The notes under the pieces: model-generated
The model's database searches: none
What the model was told of the DNA's origin: nothing
Seen by the model: only the letters and a program-made list of their open reading frames with translations
Position numbers and translations under genes: made by a program
From: CAZNUP01 sp964609775
GTDB lineage: Bacteria; Patescibacteriota; Microgenomatia; JAMCZE01
Reading direction: 5' to 3'
Assembly: GCA_964609775.1 (NCBI GenBank)
Contig: CAZSSJ010000006.1
Coordinates: 1-47,457 of the forward strand
Length of the DNA: 47,457 nucleotides
Part shown: piece after piece, positions 38,275 through 46,208 of the stretch
Numbering within the stretch: the stretch's first letter is position 1
Layout: every line of letters starts with the position of its first letter

Positions 38275-40041
38275 ATGAAAAATATTGTCCGGATTATTGT
38301 CATTTCCAAACCCCTCCACAGAATTCTTACGGGGTTGGCTCTTCTTATCCTGATTGGGGTGGGATTAGACCTAGCAGTGCCGCTCATTTCCAAACTGATC
38401 GTTGATGAAATTGTGGCCAAAGTGTCAGGTGGCAGTGGGGACAACTTCAAGCTGTTTTTCTTCATCGGGGCGATTTTTGTTCTGTCAATCCTGCGGGTGG
38501 CCTTAACGGCTATTTCCGAGCGGATCGGGGATCATTTTGCGGGAAGGCTGCGGCAACTATTAACAGAAAAGTTCTACGACAAAGTGCTCTCCCTGCCACA
38601 GAGCTACTTTGATTCGGAATTGTCAGGGAAGATTGTCAACCAACTCAATCGGAGCATCACCACCGTTCAGGGGTTTTTGAATGCGGCGACAAACTTCATC
38701 GTGCCGATGTTTCTGCAGAGCATCTTCATCGTTTTTGTTCTGGCGAAATTCAGCCTGCCGGTGGCCCTGTTTACTTTTGCCCTCTTCCCGGTTTATATGG
38801 CAATTTCTTATTATTCGGCCAAAAAATGGGGAGAGTCAGAAGTCGAGAAGAACAAGTTTGATGATTTGGCCAGGGGAAGGATTAACGAAGTCATCGGCAA
38901 CATTAAGATTATCCGCGGGTTTAACACCCAACGGCACGAGTTTAATCTGGTGTCGAAGGCGCTTTCGGAAGTGAACCGGATTTATGCCGGACAGAGCCGG
39001 ACGTTTCACATCTATGATTTTCTGCGGAATTTTTCGCTGAACTTTATTCTCCTTGGGGTTAATATTGTCGTTTTCTATAACACGTTTCAGGGGGTTTTTA
39101 CGATCGGAGAAATGGTTCTCATCATTCAACTCATTACTCAGGCCCGAATTCCCCTGTTTGCCATGTCATTCATTCTGACGCAGATTCAGATGGCCGAGGC
39201 CGGGTCGAAGGAATATTTCGAAATCCTGGCCCTCAAGTCAACCGAGGACTTTGGATCGGAATATCAGCGGCAGAAGGTGAAGAAGCCGACGATTGAATTT
39301 AAAAACGTCTCGTTTAGGTATGAAAAATCCGATCTGGTCCTGGATGACGTGTCGTTTAAGATTGGTTCCCGGGAAAAGGTGGCGCTGGTTGGCCCAAGCG
39401 GGGCGGGCAAGACGACGATTGTCAATTTAATATTGAAATTTTATGAACCGACAGGTGGGGAAATTTATCTCAAAGATAAGCCGTATTCCCAATTGTCGCA
39501 TCATTTTGTCCGGAACAATATTGCCCTGGTCTTTCAGGAAAACGAGCTATTTTCGGCGACCATCCGGGAAAATGTCGCTTACGGGGCTCGGTCTACGGAG
39601 AGGGAGATTATCAAGGCTTTAGAGCTAGCTAATGCCTGGGAGTTTGTGAAGAATTTGTCCAAGGGGTTGGACAGCGAAGTTGGGGAAAGGGGTGTACGGT
39701 TATCGGGCGGACAAAAGCAGCGGATTCAGATTGCCCGGGCGATTCTGCGCAACGCGCCGATTCTCATTTTGGACGAAGCCACTTCAAACCTGGACGCCAA
39801 GAGCGAAAAAGAGGTTCAGGATGCTTTGGAAAATTTGATGAAGGACAAGCTGGTGATTGTCATTGCCCACCGGTTCTCAACAATTCAAAGTGTCGACAAA
39901 GTGGCAGTGATTGATAAAGGGAAAATTGTCGAGTTCGGCAACCCGCGGGAACTGGCACATAAGCCGGGGATTTACCAGGACCTGTTGAATTTCCAGATTG
40001 AAGGGAACAAGAAACTGCTCGAGGGGTTTGAATTATATTAA
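38275..40041 (+). CDS. ABC-type exporter half-transporter (MsbA/multidrug type)
   Basis: 588 aa. A six-helix membrane domain (1-~310, including SKLIVDEIV and the coupling segment GRINEVIGNIKIIRGF) is followed by the ATPase: Walker A GPSGAGKTT (~373), Q-loop VFQENELFS, signature LSGGQKQR (~476), Walker B ILILDEATSNLD (~495), switch IVIAHRFST. Works as a homodimer or with an unlinked partner; substrate unknown. TAAAAT (38262-38267) ends 7 nt before ATG. Confidence 0.92.
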   Translation: MKNIVRIIVISKPLHRILTGLALLILIGVGLDLAVPLISKLIVDEIVAKVSGGSGDNFKLFFFIGAIFVLSILRVALTAISERIGDHFAGRLRQLLTEKFYDKVLSLPQSYFDSELSGKIVNQLNRSITTVQGFLNAATNFIVPMFLQSIFIVFVLAKFSLPVALFTFALFPVYMAISYYSAKKWGESEVEKNKFDDLARGRINEVIGNIKIIRGFNTQRHEFNLVSKALSEVNRIYAGQSRTFHIYDFLRNFSLNFILLGVNIVVFYNTFQGVFTIGEMVLIIQLITQARIPLFAMSFILTQIQMAEAGSKEYFEILALKSTEDFGSEYQRQKVKKPTIEFKNVSFRYEKSDLVLDDVSFKIGSREKVALVGPSGAGKTTIVNLILKFYEPTGGEIYLKDKPYSQLSHHFVRNNIALVFQENELFSATIRENVAYGARSTEREIIKALELANAWEFVKNLSKGLDSEVGERGVRLSGGQKQRIQIARAILRNAPILILDEATSNLDAKSEKEVQDALENLMKDKLVIVIAHRFSTIQSVDKVAVIDKGKIVEFGNPRELAHKPGIYQDLLNFQIEGNKKLLEGFELY

Positions 40042-40374
40042 ACCAATCTCTTCCTCGGATATTAGCGGATAGATGTCAAAGACGACTTCTTCATATGGAT
40101 GACCTTTTCGGACAGCAGCAACTGCCTCCTTGGCTTTGTCCCGATCACAGACGCACTCGATCCGTTCCTCGATTACCTCTTCGAACTTTCCCACCTCGCC
40201 AATTGTAGGATGCGCTCCTTCCAGGGGCCTATACCTTCCGATCCCGTCGACCGAATAGCTGCAGTTGCTGTAGAGACCGATCTTTCCCGCGCCAGCGTCG
40301 CCCATGGCTTTCCGGACGACGTCAGTGTGTGTTTTGGGAACGAAAACAACAATTTTTACTTGCTCACCGGCCAT
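40033..40374 (-). CDS. YqfO/NIF3 insert-domain (PII/CutA-like) stand-alone protein
   Basis: 113 aa. VKIVVFVPKTHTDVVRKAMGDAGAGKIGLYSNCSYSVDGIGRYRP, EERIECVCDRDKAKEAVAAVRKGHPYEEVVFDIYPL is the PII/CutA1-like insert domain found inside YqfO-type NIF3 proteins and also alone. It probably forms a trimer binding a metal or ligand. TATAAT (40387-40382) ends 7 nt before ATG 40374. The 3' end overlaps the ABC gene by 9 nt. Confidence 0.85.
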   Translation of the reverse strand: MAGEQVKIVVFVPKTHTDVVRKAMGDAGAGKIGLYSNCSYSVDGIGRYRPLEGAHPTIGEVGKFEEVIEERIECVCDRDKAKEAVAAVRKGHPYEEVVFDIYPLISEEEIGLI

Positions 40375-40408
40375 AGAAATGATTATACATCCGCAAGGAA
40401 GCAGTGGG

Positions 40409-41053
40409 TTACTCCTCGGTTATTTCCACGGAGAGAATCTTCACGGGATCGATGGGTGTAGAGGATTTGCCACCGGGATTAGTGGGGGCAGTGGCAATTT
40501 TGTCGACGACGTCGAGGCCGGAAATGACTTTGCCGAAAGTGATGTAGTCGGGGGGCAAATTGTAGTCAGATTGCATGATGAAGAACTGGCTGCCGGAGGT
40601 GCCGGCGGGTTCGGCAGCAGTCTTGGCCATGGCGATCGTGCCCCGGAGGTATTTAGTGTCGGGGGCAGGAGTTTCGGTGACGGAATAGCCCGGGCCGCCG
40701 GTGCCATCCCCCTTCGGGTCCCCGCCCTGAACCATGAAGCCCTTGATGATGCGGTGAAAAATCGTATTAGTGTAGAAACCCTGGCGGGCTAAAGAGACGA
40801 AACTATTGACGGTTTTGGGGGCTTTTTGGGCGCCCAATTCGATCGTGATGTCCCCGACGGAAGTTTTCAGGAGGGCGATGTATTTTTTAGCCGGATCGAT
40901 TTGCATTTCGGGTTCTGTCATGGGTTGTGCGGGCATTTTATCACTTGAGGGTTGAGCAGGCGACGGAGTGGGATTTCGGCCGAAAAGGAAAATGAGGGCG
41001 AAGATGATGAGGAAAGGCAATAGGATGATGACAATCGGTGAAAGTCGTTTCAT
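40409..41053 (-). CDS. Membrane-anchored cyclophilin-type peptidyl-prolyl isomerase
   Basis: 214 aa from ATG 41053. A membrane anchor (IVIILLPFLIIFALIFLFG) and Pro/Ser linker precede the cyclophilin domain. NTIFHRIIKGFMVQGGDPKGDGTGGPGY contains the catalytic Arg and the QGGD core; SQFFIM is also present. The usual Trp is absent. It folds exported proteins. TAATAT ends 7 nt before ATG 41053; an ATG at 41062 overlaps that box. Confidence 0.92.
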   Translation of the reverse strand: MKRLSPIVIILLPFLIIFALIFLFGRNPTPSPAQPSSDKMPAQPMTEPEMQIDPAKKYIALLKTSVGDITIELGAQKAPKTVNSFVSLARQGFYTNTIFHRIIKGFMVQGGDPKGDGTGGPGYSVTETPAPDTKYLRGTIAMAKTAAEPAGTSGSQFFIMQSDYNLPPDYITFGKVISGLDVVDKIATAPTNPGGKSSTPIDPVKILSVEITEE

Positions 41054-41063
41054 GGGAAGCATA

Positions 41064-41807
41064 TTAGAGGAGATTTTTCAAAAAGTCGAGAATGTCTTTT
41101 TGAGCTTGAGCGTTTTTTAAAATTTCCACGCCGTGGCCGGCTCCGGGGTAGACTTTTTGAACTTTTACCTGGCCGGAGGCGGCGAAAACAGCATTGGCGT
41201 CGGGCTTTTCGGCTTCGTCGGAGGCGATGAGGATGTTGTGGGGATTAAAATTGGAGACATTACTAGGGGAAAGGGCACCGGTGTTGGAAGGGGAAAGGAC
41301 AACGGTGGCTTTGACCCGAGGATCGATGCCTGAGGCGACGAAGGCGACGTTAGCACCAACAGAGGCACCAAGAACGGCAATTTTGTCTTTGGCCACGCCG
41401 CCTTGACGGGAGAGAAAAGTGACCGCGCCGGTGATATCTTTTGGGTAGTCGGTTATACTGGCACTGCCGTGGGAACTCTTGCCAAAGCCGCGGATGTCAT
41501 AGGCCAGAACCGAATAGCCATTATCCAAAAGGGTGGGGATGAAGGCGTCGAAGTCGTGGCGCTCGGAGGCAAATTGGTGGACGAGGATGACAGCCGGCGA
41601 TTGGCCACTTTGTTTGGAAGGATAGTAGGTGGCGCTCAACTCATAGCCGTCGGGGGCAGAAAAGGTGACCTCTTCGGAATTTTTGGCGACGGGGGTGGAG
41701 GAGGTCTGGTTCTGGTTTAAGATCTCACTGGGCTTGGGGATTTTGGCAAAAAAACTGACGAGCAGGAGGGCAACGACGAGACCGGTTAAGAGAAGACTGT
41801 CCCTCAT
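41064..41807 (-). CDS. Membrane-anchored alpha/beta hydrolase
   Basis: 247 aa from ATG 41807. An N-terminal anchor (LLLTGLVVALLLVSFFA) leads to an alpha/beta hydrolase domain. LVHQFASERHDF is the oxyanion strand, AYDIRGFGKS follows, the nucleophile elbow is GASVGAN, the Asp lies in IASDEAE and the His in GAGHGVE. Dienelactone-hydrolase/esterase type, outside the membrane. TAGAAT ends 7 nt before this ATG; the open frame back to 41987 crosses the next gene and is rejected. Confidence 0.85.
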   Translation of the reverse strand: MRDSLLLTGLVVALLLVSFFAKIPKPSEILNQNQTSSTPVAKNSEEVTFSAPDGYELSATYYPSKQSGQSPAVILVHQFASERHDFDAFIPTLLDNGYSVLAYDIRGFGKSSHGSASITDYPKDITGAVTFLSRQGGVAKDKIAVLGASVGANVAFVASGIDPRVKATVVLSPSNTGALSPSNVSNFNPHNILIASDEAEKPDANAVFAASGQVKVQKVYPGAGHGVEILKNAQAQKDILDFLKNLL

Positions 41808-41826
41808 GGGATTTATTCTAACACCA

Positions 41827-42144
41827 TCAGCGCCCGCCGGTGAGAAGATAGTAGATGAGGCCGAAGATGACGACGAGAACGACAACATTAGAAAAACCAA
41901 AGATGGTGATGACGCCAAAAAAGGACAGCAGCCAGAGGAGCAGAAGAACGGCGGCAATTTCCTGAAAAGGGCTGGGTAGGAGGTCAATGAGGGCGAGAAT
42001 TATGGCAAAAACGAGAATGTCATAGAGAGTGATAGGGCGGCGAAAGAGGTGGAAAAGGACGCGGTCGGCCACGGGAAGAGCAGGCAGATGGATGTAGCCC
42101 AGGAAATAGAGAACGGCGAGAACGATCAGAAGAAAGGCAACCAT
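41827..42144 (-). CDS. Small hydrophobic membrane protein
   Basis: 105 aa with three or four membrane helices (FLLIVLAVLYFLGYI, YDILVFAIILALIDLL, EIAAVLLLLWLLSFFGVI, VVVLVVIFGLIYYLL). No family recognised. Same strand as the hydrolase gene, 20 nt upstream of it. Confidence 0.7.
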   Translation of the reverse strand: MVAFLLIVLAVLYFLGYIHLPALPVADRVLFHLFRRPITLYDILVFAIILALIDLLPSPFQEIAAVLLLLWLLSFFGVITIFGFSNVVVLVVIFGLIYYLLTGGR

Positions 42145-42206
42145 CTTAAGGGATTTAAGGGAAAATTAGTTAGGCTATATTAACACTTTAACTTGCGAGG
42201 TCAAAA

Positions 42207-43502
42207 TTATCTCTTCTTAGACAAGCGGTCGAGGGCGAGAAGAAAGGCGGCTTCACGCAGAGTGATGTGGTGTTTGTGGGAAAGAGCAAAGACTTTCCGG
42301 GTAGCTTTGGCTCTATTGACCCGGAGTTTATCTTGAACTTTCTTTAAAGACCACTTTTCGCCTTTGATGTTTTGCAGCCATTCGAAATAGGAGACGGTGA
42401 CGCCACCACCATTGGCCAGAACGTCGGGAATGACGACGATGCCTTTCTTGGCCAGAATGGGGTCGGCCTGGGGAGAAGTCGGGCCATTAGCCATTTCGAG
42501 AATAATTTTAGCTTGAATCTGAGAAGCGTTTTTCTCGGTGATTTGGTTTTCCAGAGCGGAGGGAATGAGGATGTCGACGGGGAGGGTGAGGAGTTTTTCA
42601 TTAGAAATGATGTCGATTCCGGGGGCCTTAAAGTCCGTGACGCTTCCTTTTTTATCTTTGAGCCGTTTTACTTCCACCACGTTTAACCCCTCGGCGGCGA
42701 GGTTGGCGTTGGGTTTGACAGTGATGGCGCCGCGAGAATCGGAAATAGCCAGAATTCGGAAACCTTGATCGGACAGAAGCTTGGCAGCAAAGTAGCCGNN
42801 NNNNNNNNCGTTGCCAAAACCCTGAATGGCAACGGAATTAAGAATTTTGAATTTAGAATTTAGAATTTTTAACAATTCTTGGAGGGCGTAGACGCCGCCG
42901 AGGCCGGTGGCTTCTTCGCGGCCGGCTGAGCCACCAAAGTTCAGAGGTTTGCCGGTGTAGGTGGCCAGAATTTCGCCCCGGGAGAGTTGGACTTTCGGCC
43001 GGCGGGTTTTAATCTCCTTAGAAAACTCTTTGACGAGCCATTTCATGATTTGACTGTTAGTGCTGACGTCAGGCGCCGGAATGTCGAGATAGGGGCCAAT
43101 TGAGGGAGCCAGGGCCCGGCCAAAAGCGCAAGTTAAACGTTCCAGTTCGCCGGGAGAGAGCTTTTTGGGGTTGACCATGATCCCTCCTTTGCCACCGCCG
43201 AAGGGAAGATTGGCCACGGCGTTTTTGATGGTCATCCAAAAGGAAAGGGCCTGAACCTCGTCCATGGAGACGCTTTCGTGATAACGGATGCCACCTTTGT
43301 AGGGGCCGAGGAGAGAATTGTACTGCACCCGGAAGCCTTCGAAGAACTTTATTTCGCCACTATCGAGGCGAACGGGTAGGTGGACGTGAATGATGCGCTC
43401 GGGGTTTTCTAAGGTTTTAATCAAATCTTGGTGCTGGTTGCCGGAGATTTTGCTGCTGGCATTTTGGAGTTGGAGAAGGGCATTTTTGAAAGGATTAGAC
43501 AT
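42207..43502 (-). CDS. gdhA: NAD(P)-dependent glutamate dehydrogenase (interrupted by scaffold gap)
   Basis: About 431 aa. The N-terminal dimerisation domain carries PYKGGIRYHESVSMDEVQAL and the catalytic block LPFGGGKGGIMVNPKKLSP with the active-site Lys. Hexameric GDHs interconvert glutamate with 2-oxoglutarate and ammonium. The Rossmann start AIQGFGN is followed by a run of N (42799-42808), where GNVG is expected. Just before it, the residues KILNSKFKILNS are encoded by an AT-rich repeat. The frame remains open far upstream to 44168, but that part is antisense to the PGI gene; TATAAT (43520-43515) 12 nt before ATG 43502 marks the start. Confidence 0.9.
   Translation of the reverse strand: MSNPFKNALLQLQNASSKISGNQHQDLIKTLENPERIIHVHLPVRLDSGEIKFFEGFRVQYNSLLGPYKGGIRYHESVSMDEVQALSFWMTIKNAVANLPFGGGKGGIMVNPKKLSPGELERLTCAFGRALAPSIGPYLDIPAPDVSTNSQIMKWLVKEFSKEIKTRRPKVQLSRGEILATYTGKPLNFGGSAGREEATGLGGVYALQELLKILNSKFKILNSVAIQGFGNXXXXGYFAAKLLSDQGFRILAISDSRGAITVKPNANLAAEGLNVVEVKRLKDKKGSVTDFKAPGIDIISNEKLLTLPVDILIPSALENQITEKNASQIQAKIILEMANGPTSPQADPILAKKGIVVIPDVLANGGGVTVSYFEWLQNIKGEKWSLKKVQDKLRVNRAKATRKVFALSHKHHITLREAAFLLALDRLSKKR
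42799..42808. other. Scaffold gap of 10 N in gdh
   Basis: Ten N between codons for GFGN and GYFAAKLL. GDHs normally have GFGNVGxYF, so the true missing length is probably shorter or differs from ten bases; ten is a nominal figure. Confidence 0.95.
42836..42872. repeat. AT-rich GAATTTA repeat inside gdh
   Basis: Imperfect repeats of GAATTT(T/A)(A/G) read in frame as LLKILNSKFKILNS. It sits at a surface loop just before the NAD-binding strand and adjoins the assembly gap, which it may have caused. Confidence 0.6.
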
Positions 43503-43580
43503 ATTAACCGGACGATTATATACCCAGCGTCTTTGGCCGTTAAGATGACAAAGGGGGATTTTTTGTGCAATACTAAGAAG

Positions 43581-44171
43581 ATGAGACTGGGGGCAGTGCG
43601 AGATTTGATGGGAATTAAACAGGTTCTCATGGACCCGGAGAGCAAGGGGCCGGAGCTGGTTTATATGGTCGTGAGCGGCATGACCAAGGAGCGGTGGGAA
43701 AATTTGACGATCATCACGGCGGGAAGATTTGGCAAGGAGTTTCCCAAGACGTTCGGGCACTATCACGGAACCGAGACGCCGGAGACATATCGTGTCATTT
43801 CCGGGGAGGGGGTTTTGCAGGTGCAGAAAAAACACTTTGACGAGAAGATGTGGGTCTGGGATCAGGTGGAAGAAGTGATTCTGGTGAAAGTCAAGGCTGG
43901 TGACGAGGTGACGATCACGCCGGAATATGGACACAGCATGAGCAACACCGGGGAGGCACCCCTGCTGACATATGATGACTGGCGAGCGGGCCACGATCCG
44001 ACAGACTACGCGATGATTGAAAAAATGCAGGGACTGGCCTATTACCTCGTGGAAGAAGGTGGTGGGGTGAAAGCGCTGCCGAATCCGAAGTATCAGAGTC
44101 TTCCAGAGCCAAAGTGGATGACAGCAGAAGAATTCAACAGTTTCAAGAAAACCAAACCCCAACGTCAATGA
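43581..44171 (+). CDS. pgiA: Cupin-type glucose-6-phosphate isomerase
   Basis: 196 aa from ATG 43581. TFGHYHGTETPETYRVISGEGVLQVQ supplies metal ligands H60, H62 and E68, and TPEYGHSMSN the last His. LLTYDDWRAGHDPTDY matches the family's end. This archaeal-type metal-dependent PGI interconverts glucose-6-P and fructose-6-P in place of the classic enzyme. The -10-like CAATACT ends 6 nt before the ATG. It diverges from gdh. Confidence 0.88.
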   Translation: MRLGAVRDLMGIKQVLMDPESKGPELVYMVVSGMTKERWENLTIITAGRFGKEFPKTFGHYHGTETPETYRVISGEGVLQVQKKHFDEKMWVWDQVEEVILVKVKAGDEVTITPEYGHSMSNTGEAPLLTYDDWRAGHDPTDYAMIEKMQGLAYYLVEEGGGVKALPNPKYQSLPEPKWMTAEEFNSFKKTKPQRQ

Positions 44172-44174
44172 ACA

Positions 44175-44258
44175 CCAACTCCAAAAACCAATAATTAGTT
44201 GATGGCTGGAATTTGGAAATTGTTCTTGGAAATTGGAGTTGGTCCGCCGGCTGGCGGA
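44175..44258. repeat. Interspersed repeat with long inverted arms and REP-like palindrome
   Basis: CCAACTCCAA (44175-44184) pairs with TTGGAGTTGG (44233-44242) around GGAATTTGGAAATTG-type repeats. It abuts TCCGCCGGCTGGCGGA (44243-44258), identical to 37629-37644. It probably folds as a transcript hairpin between PGI and the next gene. Confidence 0.65.
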
Positions 44259-44293
44259 TTGGACTTCTTGAAGGTGATCGGAGGTGAAAATCT

Positions 44294-44500
44294 ATGGCAG
44301 GCAAAAAAATGAGCATGGATGCGATGATGAAAGAGTGCATGAAACCGCATGCTTTAGCACATATGATGGCGGGTTTGGGAGTGGGCTTCATTCTCGTCGG
44401 GCTTTTTCCAACACTCGGAGCCTCGGCCCTGATGTTGGGATTGTTAGTTTTGGTTTTGGCGATGGTGGCGGATTACGCGATGCAGAATAAGATGCTTTAG
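44294..44500 (+). CDS. Small Met-rich membrane protein
   Basis: 68 aa. The Met/His/Cys-rich start MAGKKMSMDAMMKECMKPHALAHMMAG is followed by two membrane helices separated by FPTLGASA. Metal-like ligands near the N-terminus (M, C, H) may be chance. No family recognised. GGAGGTG ends 8 nt before the ATG, a strong ribosome-binding site. Confidence 0.65.
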   Translation: MAGKKMSMDAMMKECMKPHALAHMMAGLGVGFILVGLFPTLGASALMLGLLVLVLAMVADYAMQNKML

Positions 44501-44514
44501 TTTGGGTGGTTAAT

Positions 44515-44922
44515 TTAGAGCGGGAGGGTTTCGAGGTTTTTGACGCGGCTGAAGTGTTTGGGGTTTTTGGTGACAAGAGTTAGATTGTGAGCCAGACAAG
44601 TGGCAGCGATGAAGATGTCCATATCTTCGATTATCTCGCCTCTTTTTTTGAGATCGACGCGAACCTGAGCAAAATTCTGGCAAATCTTTTCATCAAGACC
44701 AAAAACATGATGATAGGAAGCAAAATGGTCTTTGATCACCGGTTCGATTTTAGTTCGACTGGTCATTCGCTCCAGACCTTCATAGAGCTCGGCAAGGCAG
44801 ATGAAGCTGCCATAAAATTCCCCTTCCAAAGAATCAATCATTGTGGTGGCGGTTGGGTTCCCTTTTAAATAGTCAATGATGACGGAGGTGTCGAGCAGAT
44901 AGGAGCCGTTTTGCTTAGTCAT
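44515..44922 (-). CDS. vapC: VapC PIN-domain toxin
   Basis: 135 aa. YLLDTSVIIDYLKGN (first Asp), LAELYEGL (Glu), DMDIFIAATCLAHNLTLVTKNPKHF (Asp cluster and terminal TxNxxHF motif) are textbook VapC. It cleaves tRNA or rRNA when unopposed. Overlaps the antitoxin gene by 4 nt. Confidence 0.93.
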   Translation of the reverse strand: MTKQNGSYLLDTSVIIDYLKGNPTATTMIDSLEGEFYGSFICLAELYEGLERMTSRTKIEPVIKDHFASYHHVFGLDEKICQNFAQVRVDLKKRGEIIEDMDIFIAATCLAHNLTLVTKNPKHFSRVKNLETLPL

Positions 44923-45179
44923 AGAGCGATGGGGGCTTTAGATTTCCGCTGAAAAACTTCCTGCCAGATTTTTTCGTTTCCAAAGTCGGTGCCTTTGAGA
45001 GCACCGGCGGTCTGCTTCATAAGAGCGCGTTTTTCTTCGTTGGAAGCGGAAAGGGTAGCAACGTGACGACCTTCGCGAGTGATGAGGATGGGTCCCCGAC
45101 GGACAAGATCAGAAGTGACCCGGCTAAAGTTTCGGATTAACTCGGTGATAGGGATGATTGTGGGAAAAGTGGCGTCCAT
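44919..45179 (-). CDS. Phd/YefM-type antitoxin
   Basis: 86 aa. IIPITELIRNFSRVTSDLVRRGPILITREGRHVATL is the Phd fold (itelr.n...v...v..g.pi.iTr.Grp.Avl). The C-terminal KSKAPIAL should wrap the toxin. TAAACT ends 6 nt before ATG 45179, a leaderless start. Confidence 0.9.
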   Translation of the reverse strand: MDATFPTIIPITELIRNFSRVTSDLVRRGPILITREGRHVATLSASNEEKRALMKQTAGALKGTDFGNEKIWQEVFQRKSKAPIAL

Positions 45180-45185
45180 GAGAAG

Positions 45186-45215
45186 AGTTTAACATTTTTA
45201 AATGTATTGTGTCAA
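45186..45215 (-). promoter_or_regulatory. Phd/VapC promoter with operator
   Basis: On the minus strand: TTGACA (45215-45210), 18 bp, TAAACT (45191-45186). The palindrome ACATTT-TT-AAATGT (45192-45205) fills the spacer; Phd proteins bind such dyads to repress their own promoter. Confidence 0.7.
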
Positions 45216-45309
45216 GTTGTATAGTATGTATTTTAACGCGTGTTTATCATGCATGAAACAGATCTTCTATAATTTTGTGCATACGGGTGATTAGATTAAA
45301 GGGCAGCGG

Positions 45310-46191
45310 CTAATGCGCAAGAAAATCTATTATCTCCTGGGAAAATTTTCCCGGTTCGGTGATGCCGCCGGCGTGGTCTTCGTCCCAAATTTCGACAAAT
45401 TTAGCATGAGGGAGAATTTCGGCCAATTTATGAGATTGTGTTGGATTGACGGCTTCGTCCAGGCTGGGAGAAATGATTAAGGTTTTAGCGGTCACAGTTT
45501 TGGCAATTTCAGAATAGTCATGAAGGGAGAGGTCGTAAGCTAACTCCCAGGCGGCTCTAATGTCTAGACAACAAGATTCGGAGATCATTCGAGAAATATA
45601 AGCGTGATGTAGAGAAAAGAGCTTGGGATATTTTTCCGTGTAGTATTTGTGGAAGACGTAGTTAAATAACCAGGTTTTGATGCTGGGAAAATTTAAGAGA
45701 CTTAAGATTGGGGAACAATTTTGAAAACATTTATAGAGTTTGGCGATTCCGGGACGCTTTTTAATGTCTTCCTGAAAATGAACACTACCATTGTATGGCG
45801 CGGAGTAGACGACCAGTTTATTCACTTTATGGGGATATTTATGGGCATAAAGGAGGGCCATTACCCCACCAGTGGAATAGCCGATCAGGTTAATTTTTTC
45901 ATTCCTGACAATTTGATCCTGAAAACTTCGCAAAAACTCAACATAGAAAGCAAAACTGTGCTTGGTGGAGTGACCTACTGAAGAACCCCCGAATCCGGGC
46001 GGATTGAGACCAAAGCATTTCATGTGAGGGGCAAGTTTGTTAGCTAGTGGCTCAAGAGTAACGGCCGACACTGGCCAGCCGGGAAGCATGACTAAAGGCA
46101 AGTTTTTGGTTGAGTTGTCAGTTTCGAAATATTTAACAGTTAGATCATTAACTGAAGCATTACTCCAGACCAGTTTCTCATCAGAAATCAT
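45310..46191 (-). CDS. Alpha/beta hydrolase
   Basis: 293 aa, no signal peptide. Oxyanion strand VMLPGWPVSAVTL, LNPPGFGGSS, nucleophile elbow INLIGYSTGG, acid in IISPSLDEAVN, His in DEDHAGG give a full catalytic triad. It resembles the haloalkane dehalogenase/esterase/meta-cleavage hydrolase group; substrate unknown. TATCAT ends 6 nt before ATG 46191. Confidence 0.87.
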   Translation of the reverse strand: MISDEKLVWSNASVNDLTVKYFETDNSTKNLPLVMLPGWPVSAVTLEPLANKLAPHMKCFGLNPPGFGGSSVGHSTKHSFAFYVEFLRSFQDQIVRNEKINLIGYSTGGVMALLYAHKYPHKVNKLVVYSAPYNGSVHFQEDIKKRPGIAKLYKCFQNCSPILSLLNFPSIKTWLFNYVFHKYYTEKYPKLFSLHHAYISRMISESCCLDIRAAWELAYDLSLHDYSEIAKTVTAKTLIISPSLDEAVNPTQSHKLAEILPHAKFVEIWDEDHAGGITEPGKFSQEIIDFLAH

Positions 46192-46208
46192 TGTTTAATG
46201 ATAGATGA

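Noticed and set aside
41808..41987. N-terminal extension of the membrane-anchored hydrolase
   Set aside because: Overlaps the neighbouring membrane-protein gene and gives a Ser/Phe-rich artefact; ATG 41807 starts a normal anchor with TAGAAT 7 nt upstream.
43503..44168. 222-codon N-terminal extension of glutamate dehydrogenase
   Set aside because: It is antisense to the cupin PGI gene and unlike any GDH; ATG 43502 gives a normal-length enzyme.
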